Shown here piece after piece: positions 32,283-45,428 of a stretch of 64,000 nucleotides of DNA. Source of the stretch: Plantago major (lineage: Eukaryota > Streptophyta > Magnoliopsida > Lamiales > Plantaginaceae); contig CM048840.1 in assembly GCA_026545765.1 (NCBI GenBank), positions 80,814,877-80,878,876 of the forward strand, read 5' to 3'. The notes under the pieces are model-generated. The model made no database searches. It was not told the DNA's origin and worked only from the letters and a program-made list of their open reading frames with translations. Both the position numbers and the translations under genes were made by a program. The first letter of the stretch is position 1. Each line of letters begins with the position of its first letter.

Positions 32283-33448
32283 TCAAGTTTTGTTAGTTCG
32301 ACTGGTCGATAAGCGACATAGTTAGAGGATTATCAAAGATTATAGCTAAATTTCAGATTTTATCAACGAAAGAATAGCAAAAGAACTGAATCATTTGAAA
32401 TAGAATTTTCTCGGATACCAAAATCAAGCAGCTCCTGCGGTCCAAAAGCTTTCCAACAACCAAATGATTAATAATATATGAGATCTAGATTAAGTAGACA
32501 CAAAATTTGGAGCGATTGCATACCCTTCTCATTTTTCAAGTCTGATTCTTCAAATACCTTATATCCATTTGACAACATTGCTCACTCTTGCAACATCAGA
32601 TTCGTCTCTCTCTCCTTTGAATAGTGCAGGTGATGAAGATGGTTGAAGAGAGTAAAACTAGCGAGCATTTGATATATCACCCAAAGCGTTGCCAAGATTT
32701 GCACCTTGACAAAACATCTCCTTTAGAATCCAAAAGCAAAACATAGCAGCAAGAAGTACAAAACAATGTTAACATGAAATTATGAATACTTACGCTGCTA
32801 CCTTTGAAGCCATTACCACAAAAGCGACCCTTTCTTCTTCTGATTAATACATCTTCAACATGACCCGATTTCTCAAAATCTCTGTCAATCTACATGCGTG
32901 TAGTTTACCACTCTTCTCCCACGAAACTTTAAGAGTTTTATCTTTATCGAATCCATTGCCTTCACCACTCGATTTATTCACTTCCTTCCCATGTTTTCTT
33001 ATAGGAGTTGAAACTTCTCCCATTTTGTTAGAGTGCATAGTTAGTTATTCTAGCAATCTCCTCCACGAGTTTCAGGCGATCATCTCTTCCTCCTCTTGAT
33101 CTTTCATGTTTGGATTAACAAAAGCAGACCTCTCCTTTCTTCAAGATCGGACATCATCTTCCTGCGCTTAGAATCATTACGCCCTTGGCATTGATATTGT
33201 CGTTGAAGCTTCTCTCGTTTCACTCTAAGTAAATCATCAAATAACTTCCTCTCCTTCTCATCCTTGAGAACCTCATCCGAAGTCTGAAGCTTTAGAAACC
33301 CAGCATGTGCATTAGGGTCATCCGGTCTCTTATCCGGATCTGACACCTACGCCTTTGCTCGATAAGCTTTACGAATATCTTGCTCGAAAACTTGGCACCT
33401 TCCTGCGGACGGTCCCAAAACAAGATAATGATCAACCTCCATATCCAT
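32283..33448 (-). pseudogene. J-domain/RRM gene (unit 4 copy, disrupted)
   Basis: ATG at 33446-33448. Islands read RPDDPNAHAGFLKLQTSDEV, LKDEKERKLFDDLLRVKREK, QCQGRNDSKRRKMMSDLEER and EVNKSSGEGNGFDKDKTLKV, so the J-domain end and the coiled coil are in one frame here. Unit 4 keeps QTSDEV where unit 3 has a stop and unit 1 a foreign segment. The RRM and exon 2 contain frameshifts (for example GKLHACRLTEIL for the unit 1 GVNYTAQRLTEI). The last exon is degraded near 32283. Confidence 0.8.
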
Positions 33449-33922
33449 ATCACCTACAGGTATCTTATCAAGCTGCAAAAATGTAATAATATTGAAAATT
33501 AAACAAAAGCTTCCCGATACTCATATACAAACAAACAAAAGGTGAACTAATATGTACATGCCTATTCTCATAAAGTCGATAGCAACAAATACTCAAACAC
33601 TCCAATTTCCCTTTATGGAATTTGGGGCATAATATATGATCTAGTTGACAAATTTCTTACAAGCTGAAAAACAAGCGGTAGCATTCAAGAAAATCGAAAA
33701 ATCAATCAATCTCGGATGGGATTTTAGTGAATTATAATTAGGTTTCAATCGATTGAAGACATGGAAACCTAAAACCCTAATTGAAGCCACAAAATGATCA
33801 ATTTAAAAATAAAGGGGAAAAGTTACCAATTAGGAAAAATACTTTACCCATGATGGCTGGAGCAGATGATGGCGGATCGGCGGTGGTGGTGCCATTTGGA
33901 TGCGGAGGTAGATATTGTGGAG

Positions 33923-34347
33923 ATTTTCAAGAATCTGTACTCATTGGGCGACTCAACAATATTTCAAGTATTTGGAGTGGATTGGATATCGGTTGTAATT
34001 GCATAAGCAGGTCTCTAATTTTAACCGTAGTAGTGCCTCTTAAAGTTTGACTATTATGCGATTTTCTCTCTTATTTTTTGTTAGGTTGCGATACTCATCG
34101 CTTAATTTTTAAATGTGTTGCTATCGCCTCTTAAAGTACAATTTTGAATATTTATTAGTCAAAGCATGTGATACACATCGGCCATGAAAGCAATTATAAG
34201 GGCATATAGCGCATTTTAAAGATTAGGGGCAATGCAACCCATCAAAGATCGGGGCAAACCGCAAAATCGAATCAAAATTACTACGTGCTTACAAATATCC
34301 TAACATTATACTAATTAACAATACAAATTCACAATCAATATATACAT
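33923..34347. repeat. Unit 5, left part: spacer cut by Gypsy material
   Basis: Starts ATTTTCAAGAATCTGTACTC and follows the spacer to CAATCAATATATACAT, where an inverted Gypsy LTR begins. The matching right-hand spacer is not found after the Gypsy block; the array resumes inside a J-protein gene at 52224. CACTA end and transporter of this unit are therefore missing. Confidence 0.8.
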
Positions 34348-35184
34348 TGAGGAAAAAACCTCAACACTAGCGACTAAATAACTACAAGTATCACGAACTT
34401 GGCCGCCTTCTATTTGATGTCAGAGAACCACTCCTCCATTGGAACACTGAAAGGACTAAGTGGGGGGGGTTAGAACAGGATATCCGGATTATAGCGTCGA
34501 TCGGCTAGAGACTTTACTCGAAAGGGAAGCTCGATGTAATAATTATGAGGATGATATTGTGTAAGAAGACTTATGGCTTAATGCTTATCACCTTATGACT
34601 TGTTCTCCTTGAGCGTGACTTTGTGCTATATTTATAGCTACCGAGTAATTTTGAAGAGGTTCACAAGATGGTGCCAAGTGTACGATCCAGCATAGGACAC
34701 CAATGCTACCTTTAGCCCAAGGCCCATTAGTGAACAGTAATCCAATACCGGTGAATGGGCCTAGGAGGGTAGTTTGGTCCTTTTCCCTCTGAGAGTACTG
34801 TTCCGCCTGTTGGGTCCTTGTTAGTCCCGCGGATAGATCTGTCTACTTGGTTGATCTACCCTTGGGTAACTCTGGATGTCCGAGCCTAGAGTTTCACGGA
34901 AGTATCTCAGTGGTTCTGTTATATACTTTTGGGCTTAACGCGATGGTGGCGTCCGAGATTTCCTCGTCCGGTCCGTTTGGCACCTCTGTATTGGCGTGGC
35001 CAGGTTTGTAAGTCCTTTCCTTAGCCAGCTCGGACTAGTTGTGAGGATATAGTGACTTTAGCGTACTGGTCGATTCACTTTGGGCGGACCATGTGAGGTC
35101 GGACGATCTTGAATTAGCTAGATTAGCCGTGATGCTTTAGGACCGCTCTGTAGGCGCCCCGGATTAGACGTATGTAAAGTAACA
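34348..35184 (-). repeat. Gypsy (Tat-like) LTR, inverted; 3' LTR of the minus-strand element
   Basis: Reverse complement of the LTR type at 25508 and 45429. On the minus strand it starts TGTTACTTTACATACG and ends AGGTTTTTTCCTCA. A purine-rich ACTAGGGGACATATG precedes it on the minus strand, as expected for a polypurine tract, which makes this the 3' LTR. Confidence 0.85.
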
Positions 35185-35747
35185 ACATATGTCCCCTAGT
35201 TTCCAAGTATCTTAGTAGAAGATAGTTGGTAACTATAACAAGTGTGTTGTGGGCGTGTCGAATCGTTAAGCGGAGAAAGGAAAAAATCCCTATTGAGAGC
35301 CGTCATCCGTGTTCAAGGATTAAATATATCTCGTACCCCCTTTTCTTTCTATAGTTAGAGTTATCGGAAGTGCTCGATTTGTATATGGAAAAGGTATTTA
35401 TAACAAGATATATAGTTAAATGCGGTTAGGATGTAGTGTTGCCCTCTAGGGGTTATCCATGAGATAGTTATTTGGCGGTGCTCTGGGTCGTTGACCCTAA
35501 GTCGAAAAGAGATCCGAAGGTCGATACATTACGGCTCGTGGGGATAGGCTCCCGAATGAAGCGTCTGTTGTTGGATCGGACGTCGTCAGCGGTTGGGGTT
35601 GAAGGCCCTATTGATGCGGCGCTTTGTTGGCGTTAGATCGCCGTCTTGTGACAACCCATTCGTGGAGCGTTGCGGCCTTGGATCGAAAAGATCGGCGGTT
35701 GGGATTGAAATCTGGTGATGTGACTCTTGGCTTTCTCAAATTGCCCT
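35185..35747. other. Non-coding region between the Gypsy 3' LTR and antisense transcription unit
   Basis: No convincing frame. On the plus strand it leads to a TATA box at 35748, so it may hold the promoter of the antisense unit. Confidence 0.45.
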
Positions 35748-38700
35748 TATAAATAGTCGACTAATCGGTCACTTTCACACTTTTAGCGATATCGAAACTC
35801 GGTGCAATCATATAGTAATCCGAGCAATTGAGCGTGAATCCGAGCAAATAAAACTCTCACAATTTGAATTTTACGCATTGAATCTGTTCGGGAGGATCAT
35901 CAAGGCTTAGTCGTCGTACCAACCTCCACGATCATTGTTATCAAGTAAGTACACTTTTGTTGTGCTCGAATATTTTTCCTTTTCCAAAGATGCTTTCTTC
36001 ACAGGTGTTTACTTTGCTTTGCGGAATATTATGTTGCGAGTCTTGTTTTTCTTGGCGTTGCGAGTGTTAGGTTATTAGCCTCATGTTCGGTTGAGATAAC
36101 TTTGGCGTCGTCTTGTTGCGCTTAATATTAGTGAAAATTCGAATGTGCATGCTTATACGATGCATTGTTGGTGCGGAAGGCTACGAACCCTCTGTCATGA
36201 TCCCTCTTAATGTGCTGTAGTGTTGTCGTTAGTGCCGATGGCACATCTTAGTGTCTGAGTTGGTCTTGATACTAGACCTCTACTTAAGCCATATGTGTGT
36301 TAGATGTAATAGGCTGTTTTCACTTAAGAAGATCGTAGCGAACTCTCGGACAAGCACCATTAGTTCGACTCGTTTCATACGCCTAGGATGTCGGAGTGAT
36401 AGTCAAAACCGATTTGAAGCACCCTACAATGGCGCGGATCTCGAATTTGAATCCGGGTATGACCATGTCCGTGGGAGATGTTTTGCTTTCGTGACCTAGG
36501 GTCATCCGGGGACTCGATCTTTGGGCACAGGGTCCGTGATTCGGTGGTGTCCAAATCGGCGTTGAAGTTGAGCGGACGATCATGCTCGGGCTAGGTCTTT
36601 AATTCGATCTCGGACGATAGGAGGTTTTGGACCATCCGGAGATCGAATGAGTGCACATGGATCAGCGGGGAGGCGGCGTGGTCGAGGCGTGAAGTCGAGA
36701 TGTTTGAGGCGGAGAGGAAGATCGTGTCGTGGCGAAGCAGGTCCCTCAATCCAGCACCTCTGGGAGACACGAAGATGGCGATGGCGATGAGGAAGAAGAT
36801 GAAGAGGATGATGATGATGAAGAGGAGGAGGAAGGTGAAGAGTCTCTGTTGCTCGTCCTCGAAGGCCGCGTCGCTCGTCGGATCGCACCTCATCCCTTTT
36901 GGTCCGTGCGGTCCAACCTTCCTTCAGTGCGGCGCGAAAACCGCCGAATCAAATTTCCCGTCCGGCATCCCTTGTGATAGATGAATTTGGAGAACTTCAA
37001 TGCCGGGGCTTCTTCCAACTAAAAGTCGAGTGAAAGCGGAAGATATTCCAGTGGGCGAAAGTGGGAGATCCCGACTCGTGAGAACATGGTCCTGAGCAGG
37101 ACCGCCTTTTATAATCCTTGACCCGGATATATGTGTACGTGAGGTGGCTTTAGCATGTGGGTGGAAGATCCCCATTGCCACAGGCTGAAGCATATCTGAA
37201 TCACATTGGGATTGGTTAAGTCGGGTTATCGAAAGTCCTTGGGTAACCTCATACGCTTCGTTGTCTTTTGCAGAAGAAGGAAGCCGTAAATTCGAGAACT
37301 TGATGACTCTTTCATGTCTCCTTGATCAGGAATCCACTATTCTATACTTTCATGAATAGGAAACCCTACAATTTTATCTCGGACTCCATTTCGTCACTGG
37401 GATCGAAATGGTGGGACAAGTTCATCTTTGCACGGATGGCTCTGAAGCCTGGAGCATCTGATAATCAGCGAGAGCAATGGGAGCTGCCCACAAAGTTCCT
37501 AAGGGAGAGCATCCGGTGGCGCCCCCGAAGAATGTGGCTCCGTGGGTGGCATGATCCACAAGCACAACCCACCAATGTATCCGTTCCACGGACTAATCTG
37601 CCAGCCCCTTCCGTACTTGTGCGGACTGACCGGCACAGTGGAGGTGGGAGAGAAGTCGGACTTCAGTAAGGATTCGATTACTCGAGACTGCGTGCTTTTT
37701 CTTCATCGAAATGCATTGTGATTATGTGTTTCCGTGATTCTGGTGATGCTTTGTTAACATAGGTATGTCGGCGCTTCGGTTTATTATGCGACTTCTTTGG
37801 TTCGATTATATCATGTCTACGCTCCGAGAGAAGAAGAGGCTCCAAAGGGAACAACAAGCCTTGGAGGTTCTTTCGTGGAGGACGAATAATAAATACTTCC
37901 AGGTGCGCGATGCGGATCCTAAGATCGACTGTGTGTTCATTGAAGAAGAAGAAAGCGGAACAAAGGGTGAGGTCGAGCCTTGGCGATGCTGACAAAAGCC
38001 CTATTACGGAGCACTACCGTCACGAGGTCCCAAGCTTACGGTGCTCAAGCCCCACCAGGATCGCTTATGCGGGGCGCCATTGTCTCAGGCGCATGAGGAG
38101 CAACCTCGGAGGCTCTGCCGCCACTAAGAGCGGTTGTCTCTTTGTCCTTCCATGGACCAAGCTGCATTGGACAAGGAGTATGGCGGCGTGCGGACTCCAC
38201 GAAGTGGAGGCGGGTCGGAGGGCTGAATCTGTTGTACCGGGTAAGTAATTGTCCGTTGCTTATTTGAATTTCTTAATGTGATATAAATATAACTTTCGTA
38301 TCCTCGCGGACATTTTCCCATTTCGGATGCTTCGTCGGGGCCATGCAGTGGAAAGTGCGACGCTACTATTGAAGAGGACCTTCACAGGATGTGGCCACAT
38401 CCGGATGAAAGCGGAAAAAGTGAAGGAAATTTGGAGATGAAATTTGAAGGAGGAAGAGGTGAGGTCCAAGTTGAAGACCGGTAGGGAAAAATCAAAGCGG
38501 ATCTTGACTATCAAGAGAGGTTCGTTGATAAAGGCGATGAAGGCTTTCACGGATTTCAAGGAATTCTGGTCGAGGCCTCAATATGTTTGTCTTCTGTTGG
38601 TAGTGACTTCACAGTCGACTCTTTCAAGTTCACGATGGTGGACAAGTCGGATGCCTCTCGTCTAGATGGGTTCGTGTCGATCAGGCGACTTCGATCGAGG

Positions 38701-39110
38701 GCTTCTTCCACGGACTTTGATTGGGCGGAGGGTTAATCCCCTGCGGATGCAAGCGGTGTGGAAGTGCGGTCGGCGATGTCTCGGACGACGATTGGTGCAT
38801 GTTAGTTGTGGAACTATTCAGGAAGGCGAGTTGGAGATCCAAAATGGCGGACCCTTCCTCCTAGGTGGATCAGATGCTCTCACGAGGTGGGTTTGTGCCC
38901 TTCAAGTCGAGCTTTCTGCGAAGTGGTTTTCCACCACCTTTCGCGTTCTTGGCCTCCCTGCTGATTTTAACTTGTTTGATCATGCTGAGGCTCTTGCGGC
39001 GGAAGCCGCCTCCGGCGATCCTCATCCCGACCCGATCTTTGAAGGAGTGGTCCGAACGGCCACGAGTGAAAAGTCAGGTGTATGCCTGTGAAAATCTGTA
39101 TCTTCGGAAA
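35748..39110 (+). pseudogene. Antisense reading frames between pol and 3' LTR of the Gypsy element (gypsy-type transposon protein-like)
   Basis: TATAAATA at 35748-35755 is followed by a leader and a possible donor (ATCAAG/TAAGTA near 35945). Then come plus-strand coding islands: an acidic stretch of D/E repeats followed by ESLLLVLEGRVARRIAPHPF (36,757-36,970); NFISDSISSLGSKWWDKFIF (37,370-37,430); and VLGLPADFNLFDHAEALAAE with SGDPHPDPIFEGVV (38,930-39,060). The orientation is opposite to gag-pol of the same element. Some Tat-lineage elements are known to carry an antisense ORF here, and a Pfam family of 'putative gypsy type transposon' proteins has similar W-rich motifs. Frames are broken by many indels. 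The family call is inference. Confidence 0.55.
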
Positions 39111-39457
39111 TTTGTTTAAGTGAACACATTGCTATGTACTCTTCTTTGAATTCTTAATTATTCAGAGGTAGATCCTCCATGCCTCTGAATGATTGCTTAC
39201 TTGCTTCCTTATTTCCACATTGTCATCGTTCATATCTTGAGTTGCCAAATGACATCTTTTAAGTGCTCGGATTGGTGTAGATGGCGTATGATATAGAAAT
39301 CAAATCTTTCCGACCTTAGGACCATTCGCTCTTTGGGATGCGTACTTCTTCAGACGAAGGAAGGTGAAGCAGTGAAATAGTTATTATGACTACGTCTTTT
39401 CATCTCCCTAGTCGTCGGATGATCGACGGATGGCGAGATCTGAAGATTCGTTGCCTC

Positions 39458-39880
39458 TATAAATAAGGGTGTGGTAATTCTCCTTTTCCCTTGTTGTACT
39501 TTCCCGCTCTTTCTTGTGTTTTATCCACCTTCTTATTCATGAAGTCGATTGTGTTTTAGAATGGCGAATCGGATGATGAAGAGTATAGCCATTGGGTGAA
39601 GCTAGCGCTCGAACCATCCGCCATTTATCGGGATTGAGCAACGTGGATGACCCGATCGTCCTGAATTTTGAATGAGTCCCCTGAATGTCCGAGCTAGGAG
39701 ATTGGTGAAGAGGAGAGAGGCGAACGAAGTTGATCCGCCTGAGGATCCGGATCGTGACAAGCTTCGCCGGGCGAGGTGGTGGCTCGGAATCGAGGCTCGA
39801 CTTCGGAAAATGGTGAAGGTCAATGAGGTATGCCCGTGGTAGCATCTTTTCCACAGCTTTTGTCGAATGTACCATCCATA
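39458..39880 (+). pseudogene. Second antisense TATA-led unit in the Gypsy element
   Basis: TATAAATA at 39458-39465 is preceded by TTGCC(T)CT, much like the box at 35748. About 95 bp downstream is ATGGCGAATCGGATGATG. A charged frame NEVDPPEDPDRDKLRRARWW, then LGIEARLRKMVKVNE, ends at a possible splice donor AG/GTATGC near 39828. I do not recognise the protein. It may be an alternative first exon of the antisense gene or a separate short transcript. Confidence 0.4.
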
Positions 39881-40902
39881 TGTAATTGCTCGGATAATTT
39901 TTTATCGATTGAACTATTCTAATCGAGATAAAACGCCACTTTGCCGCTTTTCGTAATTATACATGGCGGTTGAACAAATTGAATCCCGTGTGTTAATATT
40001 TGGCCCGTTTGGGCGTGGTCAAACACAAACTTGACCCGTCCTTGTCGTGCAGGGGCGATTGGTCAAATCGGACATCAAAAACATTTGCGTGGCGTGGCGA
40101 TTGATTGGAGTGTCCTATAAGCGGCACCATCCCATACGAGCCAGTGAATTAATCTAAACTCGCGTCGTCTACTTTTACGACGGGGCTTGTAAATCAGAAA
40201 TCAGCGGGGTTTCTTCTCTTTTCTTCCAATCGACTTTAGTGGCACAAATCTCTCTTAGATCGGGCTGGTTTCCTAATTCCAAGAGTTTGAGTCTCTAATG
40301 AGTTAAGCCAATCTTTTCTTGTGTGCTCAGGGCTTCCACGGACCAGGAATTTGGTGTTGCCATACTAAGGTGGCATCCTGATGGACTTTGCCATGTTTGA
40401 CCATGTTCCTGTATGGAGGTAGATGGAAGTCCGGTGTGTCAAGTGGAGTCTGCGGCGGTGTGGGTCTATCTATCACAGCCGGGAGGAAGGGTGCGTGCTG
40501 GGAGATGACGTATCTCCAGAGATATTCTCTCTGTATTTTTCTCTTTGTACTGCGTTCTTTAGTCCGGATATTGATCCGGGACTGTAAGTTGCATGGACAG
40601 AATGATGTACCATCTGTCCTTTGTAAGAATGAAAATTCTCTGTTTTCTGTCTTGTCGTTAAATCTCGTATACAAATATCGAGAAGTTATGAGTCGAAAGA
40701 TAGAAGTTGTATTGATTTGCCGGAAATTCAATTACAACTTGTGGGCTCTAAGGCCAATGACCAAAGGATCAAAAACGAAGCGCAGTTAGTGTAATAGATA
40801 GTTAGGGTCAAAATGACAAAAATATAGCGGCGGAGTTTGAAGTAGATAGATGGAATCCAAGATGGCTAGTCAATCTATTGGAGATTCGAGTAGCCATCGT
40901 TA
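39881..40902. other. Gypsy internal non-coding stretch
   Basis: Between the antisense units and the end of pol. A plus-strand open frame at 40388-40789 has no recognisable motif. Probably untranslated retroelement DNA. Confidence 0.4.
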
Positions 40903-43900
40903 TGCGTAAAACTTTTGGAGATATTTAGCATTCCACGTGCGCTTGAGTGGGTTCTCGTGCTCATCTTCCAATTCATAACTCCCATTCGCTCTTGCTCCTA
41001 CTATTTTGTAGGGTCCTTCCCAGTTGGGTTTGAGTTTGCCAACGTTTGTCAGAATGTCCATGGCGATACTGAGTCTCCGACTTACGGGTTATTCACGGGC
41101 GTTCTGTTGTAGGCTCGGCGACCGTTGCTTGATATCTATGGATATTGGCTAATCGTCGATTCTTTTTGTTCGAAGATGTCGGATCAAATATTCTTGCCTC
41201 ATGATTCCTCAAACTCTTGGACTCTCATAGTCTCAGCGACAATTTCTGTTGGTATAACCACCTCGATCCGTGAACCGGGGAAAATGGAGTTTCCTTGGTT
41301 CTTTGTCCGTGCGATGATGCGGTGGGCCCAAACGCGCCCGTCGAGGTCATCCATGACTTTCTGGGAAGTTCGCAACCGCTTCTCTAGGATTTTAACTATC
41401 GTCTTGTTGGTGGACTCGACGTCATTCGCTGCGGATGCCAGATGTGAATCGTTGTTTGATCTTGAAGGACTCAAGCCGTTCCTTGAGTACATGGCACGAG
41501 GTGGGCATGGTTATAAAGACAAGGACCTAAGCGAGCAAGCGGCAAATTATGATCTTCCGGATGAAGGTCCGTACTCTACTCTCTGTGATGGTGTGGCAGC
41601 GGCCACGCTTCCACCCATTTAGTGAACTTTCTCTGCTGGGTACCCCTTGAAATGGTCGACAATGTCGATTCCCCATTGATCGAAAGGACAGCGCTATGAT
41701 TGGCGGAATCCTAGGTTTCGTCAAGGCGATCGAGGACATTCGCATAGTACTTACAATCGGGGCACTTAGAGCATGGTTGGCGAGTCTTTGTCGATAGTGG
41801 TGATAATATCCTTAATCGTATGATTTTTAGGCAAGGTTCTTCCCGGAGTGGCTTGCGACTTAGTGTGTACTGTTCAACAGTTTTAGCCTCTTGCGGGTTC
41901 AAACATCTCAAGTGAGTCCGGCAAAATATCTCTTATACAAATGCCCCTAGGATAAAGTATCTAATGGCGACGCATGACACTCCTTGACTCTTCGGATCAT
42001 TGGAAGGATCCATCCGGAGATGATTCGGATGTCGGTCATCTAATCTCTTCCGTACTTGTCATCATGACGATTGGTTAGGATTCATAGTGGATGAGTGAGT
42101 GATAGTGGCGGATGACTCTCCTCGTGTCGAGCGGCTGTCACGGATGCAAATTTTGCCGGGCATCCGCTCTTTCATTATAGGTTACGCCGAACTTCTCCGA
42201 TTAAATCCTTGAAAGTTTGGTTTCTGGCTTGGTAGCTCGAGATACCTAATCATCGAAAGGGCCTTTGGTGGCGAAGGTTCAGGAAGTACATCTTGATTAG
42301 TGGTCAGTGTAAGCCTGAGCCACGGACATGGAGGATTGGCTAGGCGTGGCCGACTATGACCTTAGCATTACTCGACCTCATTGTTGGTGACTTTGAATTC
42401 CAAGGATGTCATAGTCAAGTTCCGCCTTGGGCTTTTAAGAAAAATTCCAATTCCTCCCACCCTTCCGGTGGAGGATCCATCTACTTCTAGCACCCAAGTG
42501 TCCGAAGTGTGCTCTTTGGCTTGGAAATCTTCTTGCGGCCCCTGGGCTCCCAAGTGTTGTTTTTCCTTTCTTTCGATCTCTGCTCCGGAGTTGTTAACGC
42601 CGGATCTATTTACGATGTTGTCGAGGAAACTGTCTGGTTGATCGAGTTTCCCAATGATGTGGCCGGTCGATTGATAAACTGAGCCTCCTCAAAGTTTTCC
42701 GGTTGTAACTTTGGCGGGATTGGCCTTTGCACAATGTCTTTGGTGATTAGACACTCTAGTACTTGTCTGTCAGGGACTTTCTCTGAATTCGTTTCAAGAT
42801 AAGCTGCTAGGAAATCGGCAAGGACTTGAGCTTTCTTGGTACGGCGGAACTGGTAGCAAATATCATAAAAGCTAGCTCAATTGCCCATTTGGAAAATCGT
42901 CAGGCCGGTCGCTTCCCAGACCTCATTGATGGTTTTTGGATCTGGCCGGATCGAGGATTACTTGATTTCTCGGGATTTGCGCTTATCCCTCTTAGTGACC
43001 ATGTATCGAGGAGGAACTTTCCTCCTTTCACCGAAGGTGCATTTCTCGGATTCAATTTCATTCCATACTTCCTCGAGGATAGCGAAGCATTTGTGCAAAT
43101 GGTGCACATCTTGTTCTTCTGTTTACTTTTAGCGACATATCGTCCATACACTTCCATTGTCTTTAATCTCATCCTTGAACATACCCGGTTCACGGTGACG
43201 GTATGTAGCTCCGCATTTTTTAGTCGAAAGCATTACCTTGAAGCGATATACCCTCCGGCCATAAAAGCTATTTCTTAACATCCTCTTGTCCATCAATTTG
43301 GTAAAAACCTTGATACGCGTCCATGAAACTGGTGATTACATCCGGATGTGGAATCAACAAGTTGATCTATCATTAATTAGCGGATATGGATCCCTTTAGG
43401 CGAGAACTTGTTCAACCTTGTGAAGTCATTACACATCCTCCACTTGCACGAGTGATTTTTGACCAGAACTACATTGCAAACCCGGTCGAGAATAGCGGAC
43501 TTCTTCAATGTAATCACCTTTTCGGTCGATCTACTTGGCGGATATTATGGCATCTTTGATCGGACGAAGTCTTTTCTCTTCGCCGGATGTATTTAACGAA
43601 GAGGATCCATGTTCGGTCGGTGAGCAGTAATCCTCGGGTCTATACCCTTCATGTCATTGGTGCTCAGAGAACACATCATTTGTTGTCTCGGAGAATGACG
43701 ATGAAGCCATCTCTACTTCCACATTCATTTCGGTTCGATCCTCGTCTTCTTTTCGGATCTCAGCCAATAATCTCGATCTCTTTAAAGGGTCTCGTGAGGC
43801 TCAGATTCATTACCGTTCTAGGATATTTTCCTTACGGCTGCACTTTACGACTGTGGTCTTCTTTTTTGGGTGGAAGAATAGCGGTGAGTCGAGTCATGGT

Positions 43901-44430
43901 ATGGCTTAAAGCCTTGGTATGAGCGCCTTCTTGTGGACATGATATAACACTCCAAGCTTCTACGATATTTCCGAGCTCTTGTCCGACTCAAAAGGGGCAG
44001 CCGGGGAACTTCATCCGGTTGTGGAGAGTAGAGAAATAGCCACAGAACTAATTGAGACTGGGCCGTCAGAAGATGGCATTGTAGTGAAAGTTTGTTAAAC
44101 CACTGAAGCGGACTTCTTGTGTCACCCTAAATCGAGGAAAGGTGCCCGGCGAGACATGTAACATGAGCACTTAGAAATGGGGGTGATGCGGTTCCTCCTC
44201 CAAATCCCTAATATGGAGGTGTGCAGCTGCGCCATCTCGAACTACACCCAATTCCATCGATCCGGTGTCCTCTTAGAGATAATGTTAGAGGAGCTTCGGT
44301 GTCTGACGAGATCTTATTCACTTTCGATAGTTGCAATGGTCAATGAGACCACCAACAGGACATCGGGTTCTCAATGTCTTCTCCTCTGCTTGTCAGAGAG
44401 AGGGGACTTCCTTTGTCGTCCCGAAATATA
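40903..44430 (-). pseudogene. Gypsy (Ty3-type, Tat-like) pol, degraded
   Basis: Read from high to low coordinates on the minus strand: protease-like region near 44,250-44,330 (SSSNIISKRTP); RT near 42,900-43,330 (DAYQGFYQIDGQ, YGMKLNPRNAPSVKGGKFLL, LRGISANPEK), with the YVDD region at about 43,136-43,152 missing two bases; RNase H at 42,368-42,540 (WVLEVDGSSTGRVGGIGIFL, LEFKVTNNEVE); integrase from about 41,900 (CSKCPDCKYYANVLDR, KWVEAWPL, TNKTIVKILEKRL, VWAHRIIARTK). The end is WEGPYKIVGARANGSYELED and KYLQKFYA near 40,905. Many frameshifts and stops are present. Confidence 0.85.
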
Positions 44431-45428
44431 TGGCGTTAGTACGCGAGGGTCCTTGTAGTTGACATATGCTCGGTCATTACTGTTCCAGGAGACTTCTGGC
44501 GGTCCGCTCTCTTACGTTCTGTTATCGCCTCCCGTTGGTCACTCCTTATTAATGGTGTTGATCACCGGCCCATTGTATGGGGCGTTCTCCATTTCGATAT
44601 CTTCGGCGTATTATACGTAAGCAAGCGTCGATCCGGACGAAGCGGATGAGTCGGTGGCGGAGAAGCTGGCGGTGAGTGGGGTGGAAGGTTCGTCACCTCT
44701 CCTCTCTCTTGTTCCGTCCTATCTTGCTGGCAAGGTCCGTCTTTTATCAATATGTTCCTTCAATTTTGCATCTCTTACTAGGTTGTTCCTACGTCTTTAG
44801 ATTGGGCAATCGTCCGGTTTACGTGTCGCATGACACTTGTGGAGCACTAGGTAGCCCTTTGCTTTCTTATTCTTACGGCCGTGGTAAGAGGTTTTGGCAG
44901 CTTTGGACATCTAGCTTCTTCTACGGCGATAGTTGCCAGATAGCGGATCTTGGTATTGAAGGAGCGAGGTATAGTCATGCATCTCCTCGGCGGACTTCTC
45001 TCCCTTTGATCCTTCCTAGAATCCAAACTTTGCCAGGGTGATTGATCTTGCTTCCACAGGATCTTTTCCCTTTCTTGGGAGCCTGGAAACTAGCTGTAGA
45101 GCGTTCATTCATAGCCCATTCTTAGCCATACATTACTTCTTCACGGATGTCTTCCATGCTTTTTCTTCGGCTCCTTACCTCTCTTGACTTGAGAGTTCTC
45201 TTGGGAGTTACCCAGGTTGAGAGTATTAGCACTCTGAGTGTCGGACTGTTCTTTATCTTGTGTGACTAGCTTCGAGGAGAACCTCAGGTGTGAAAATCGA
45301 TCGAAGCGATCATAAACTCCTCACATTCTACACATGTTATAACTCTTATGCCGGATGTTCCATATTCACGCTTTCTCCTCTTGTATTTGCGAATTTTGCC
45401 GAGGCAGAGGATAGATAAAAACTCGTAC
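44431..45428 (-). pseudogene. Gypsy gag 3' part and gag-protease linker, degraded
   Basis: On the minus strand, upstream of the protease. It contains a proline-rich stretch (PPHSPPASPPPTHP) and GPVINTINK, like the INTI/IHTI motif that precedes the protease in this lineage. No ATG, primer site or 5' LTR of the minus element follows; at 45429 a plus-strand LTR begins instead. Confidence 0.5.

Larger units (their letters stand above)
27655..33922 (+). repeat. Tandem cassette unit 4
   Basis: Complete order as in unit 1, but rich in one- to three-base differences concentrated at CAG/CTG/CCG/CGG words in the genes. The AT-rich spacer stays nearly identical. Confidence 0.9.

Noticed and set aside
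36757..36860. Acidic D/E-rich run as an independent nuclear protein gene
   Set aside because: It lies between a retroelement's pol and LTR with other antisense islands in the same strand, so it is better treated as part of the antisense unit.
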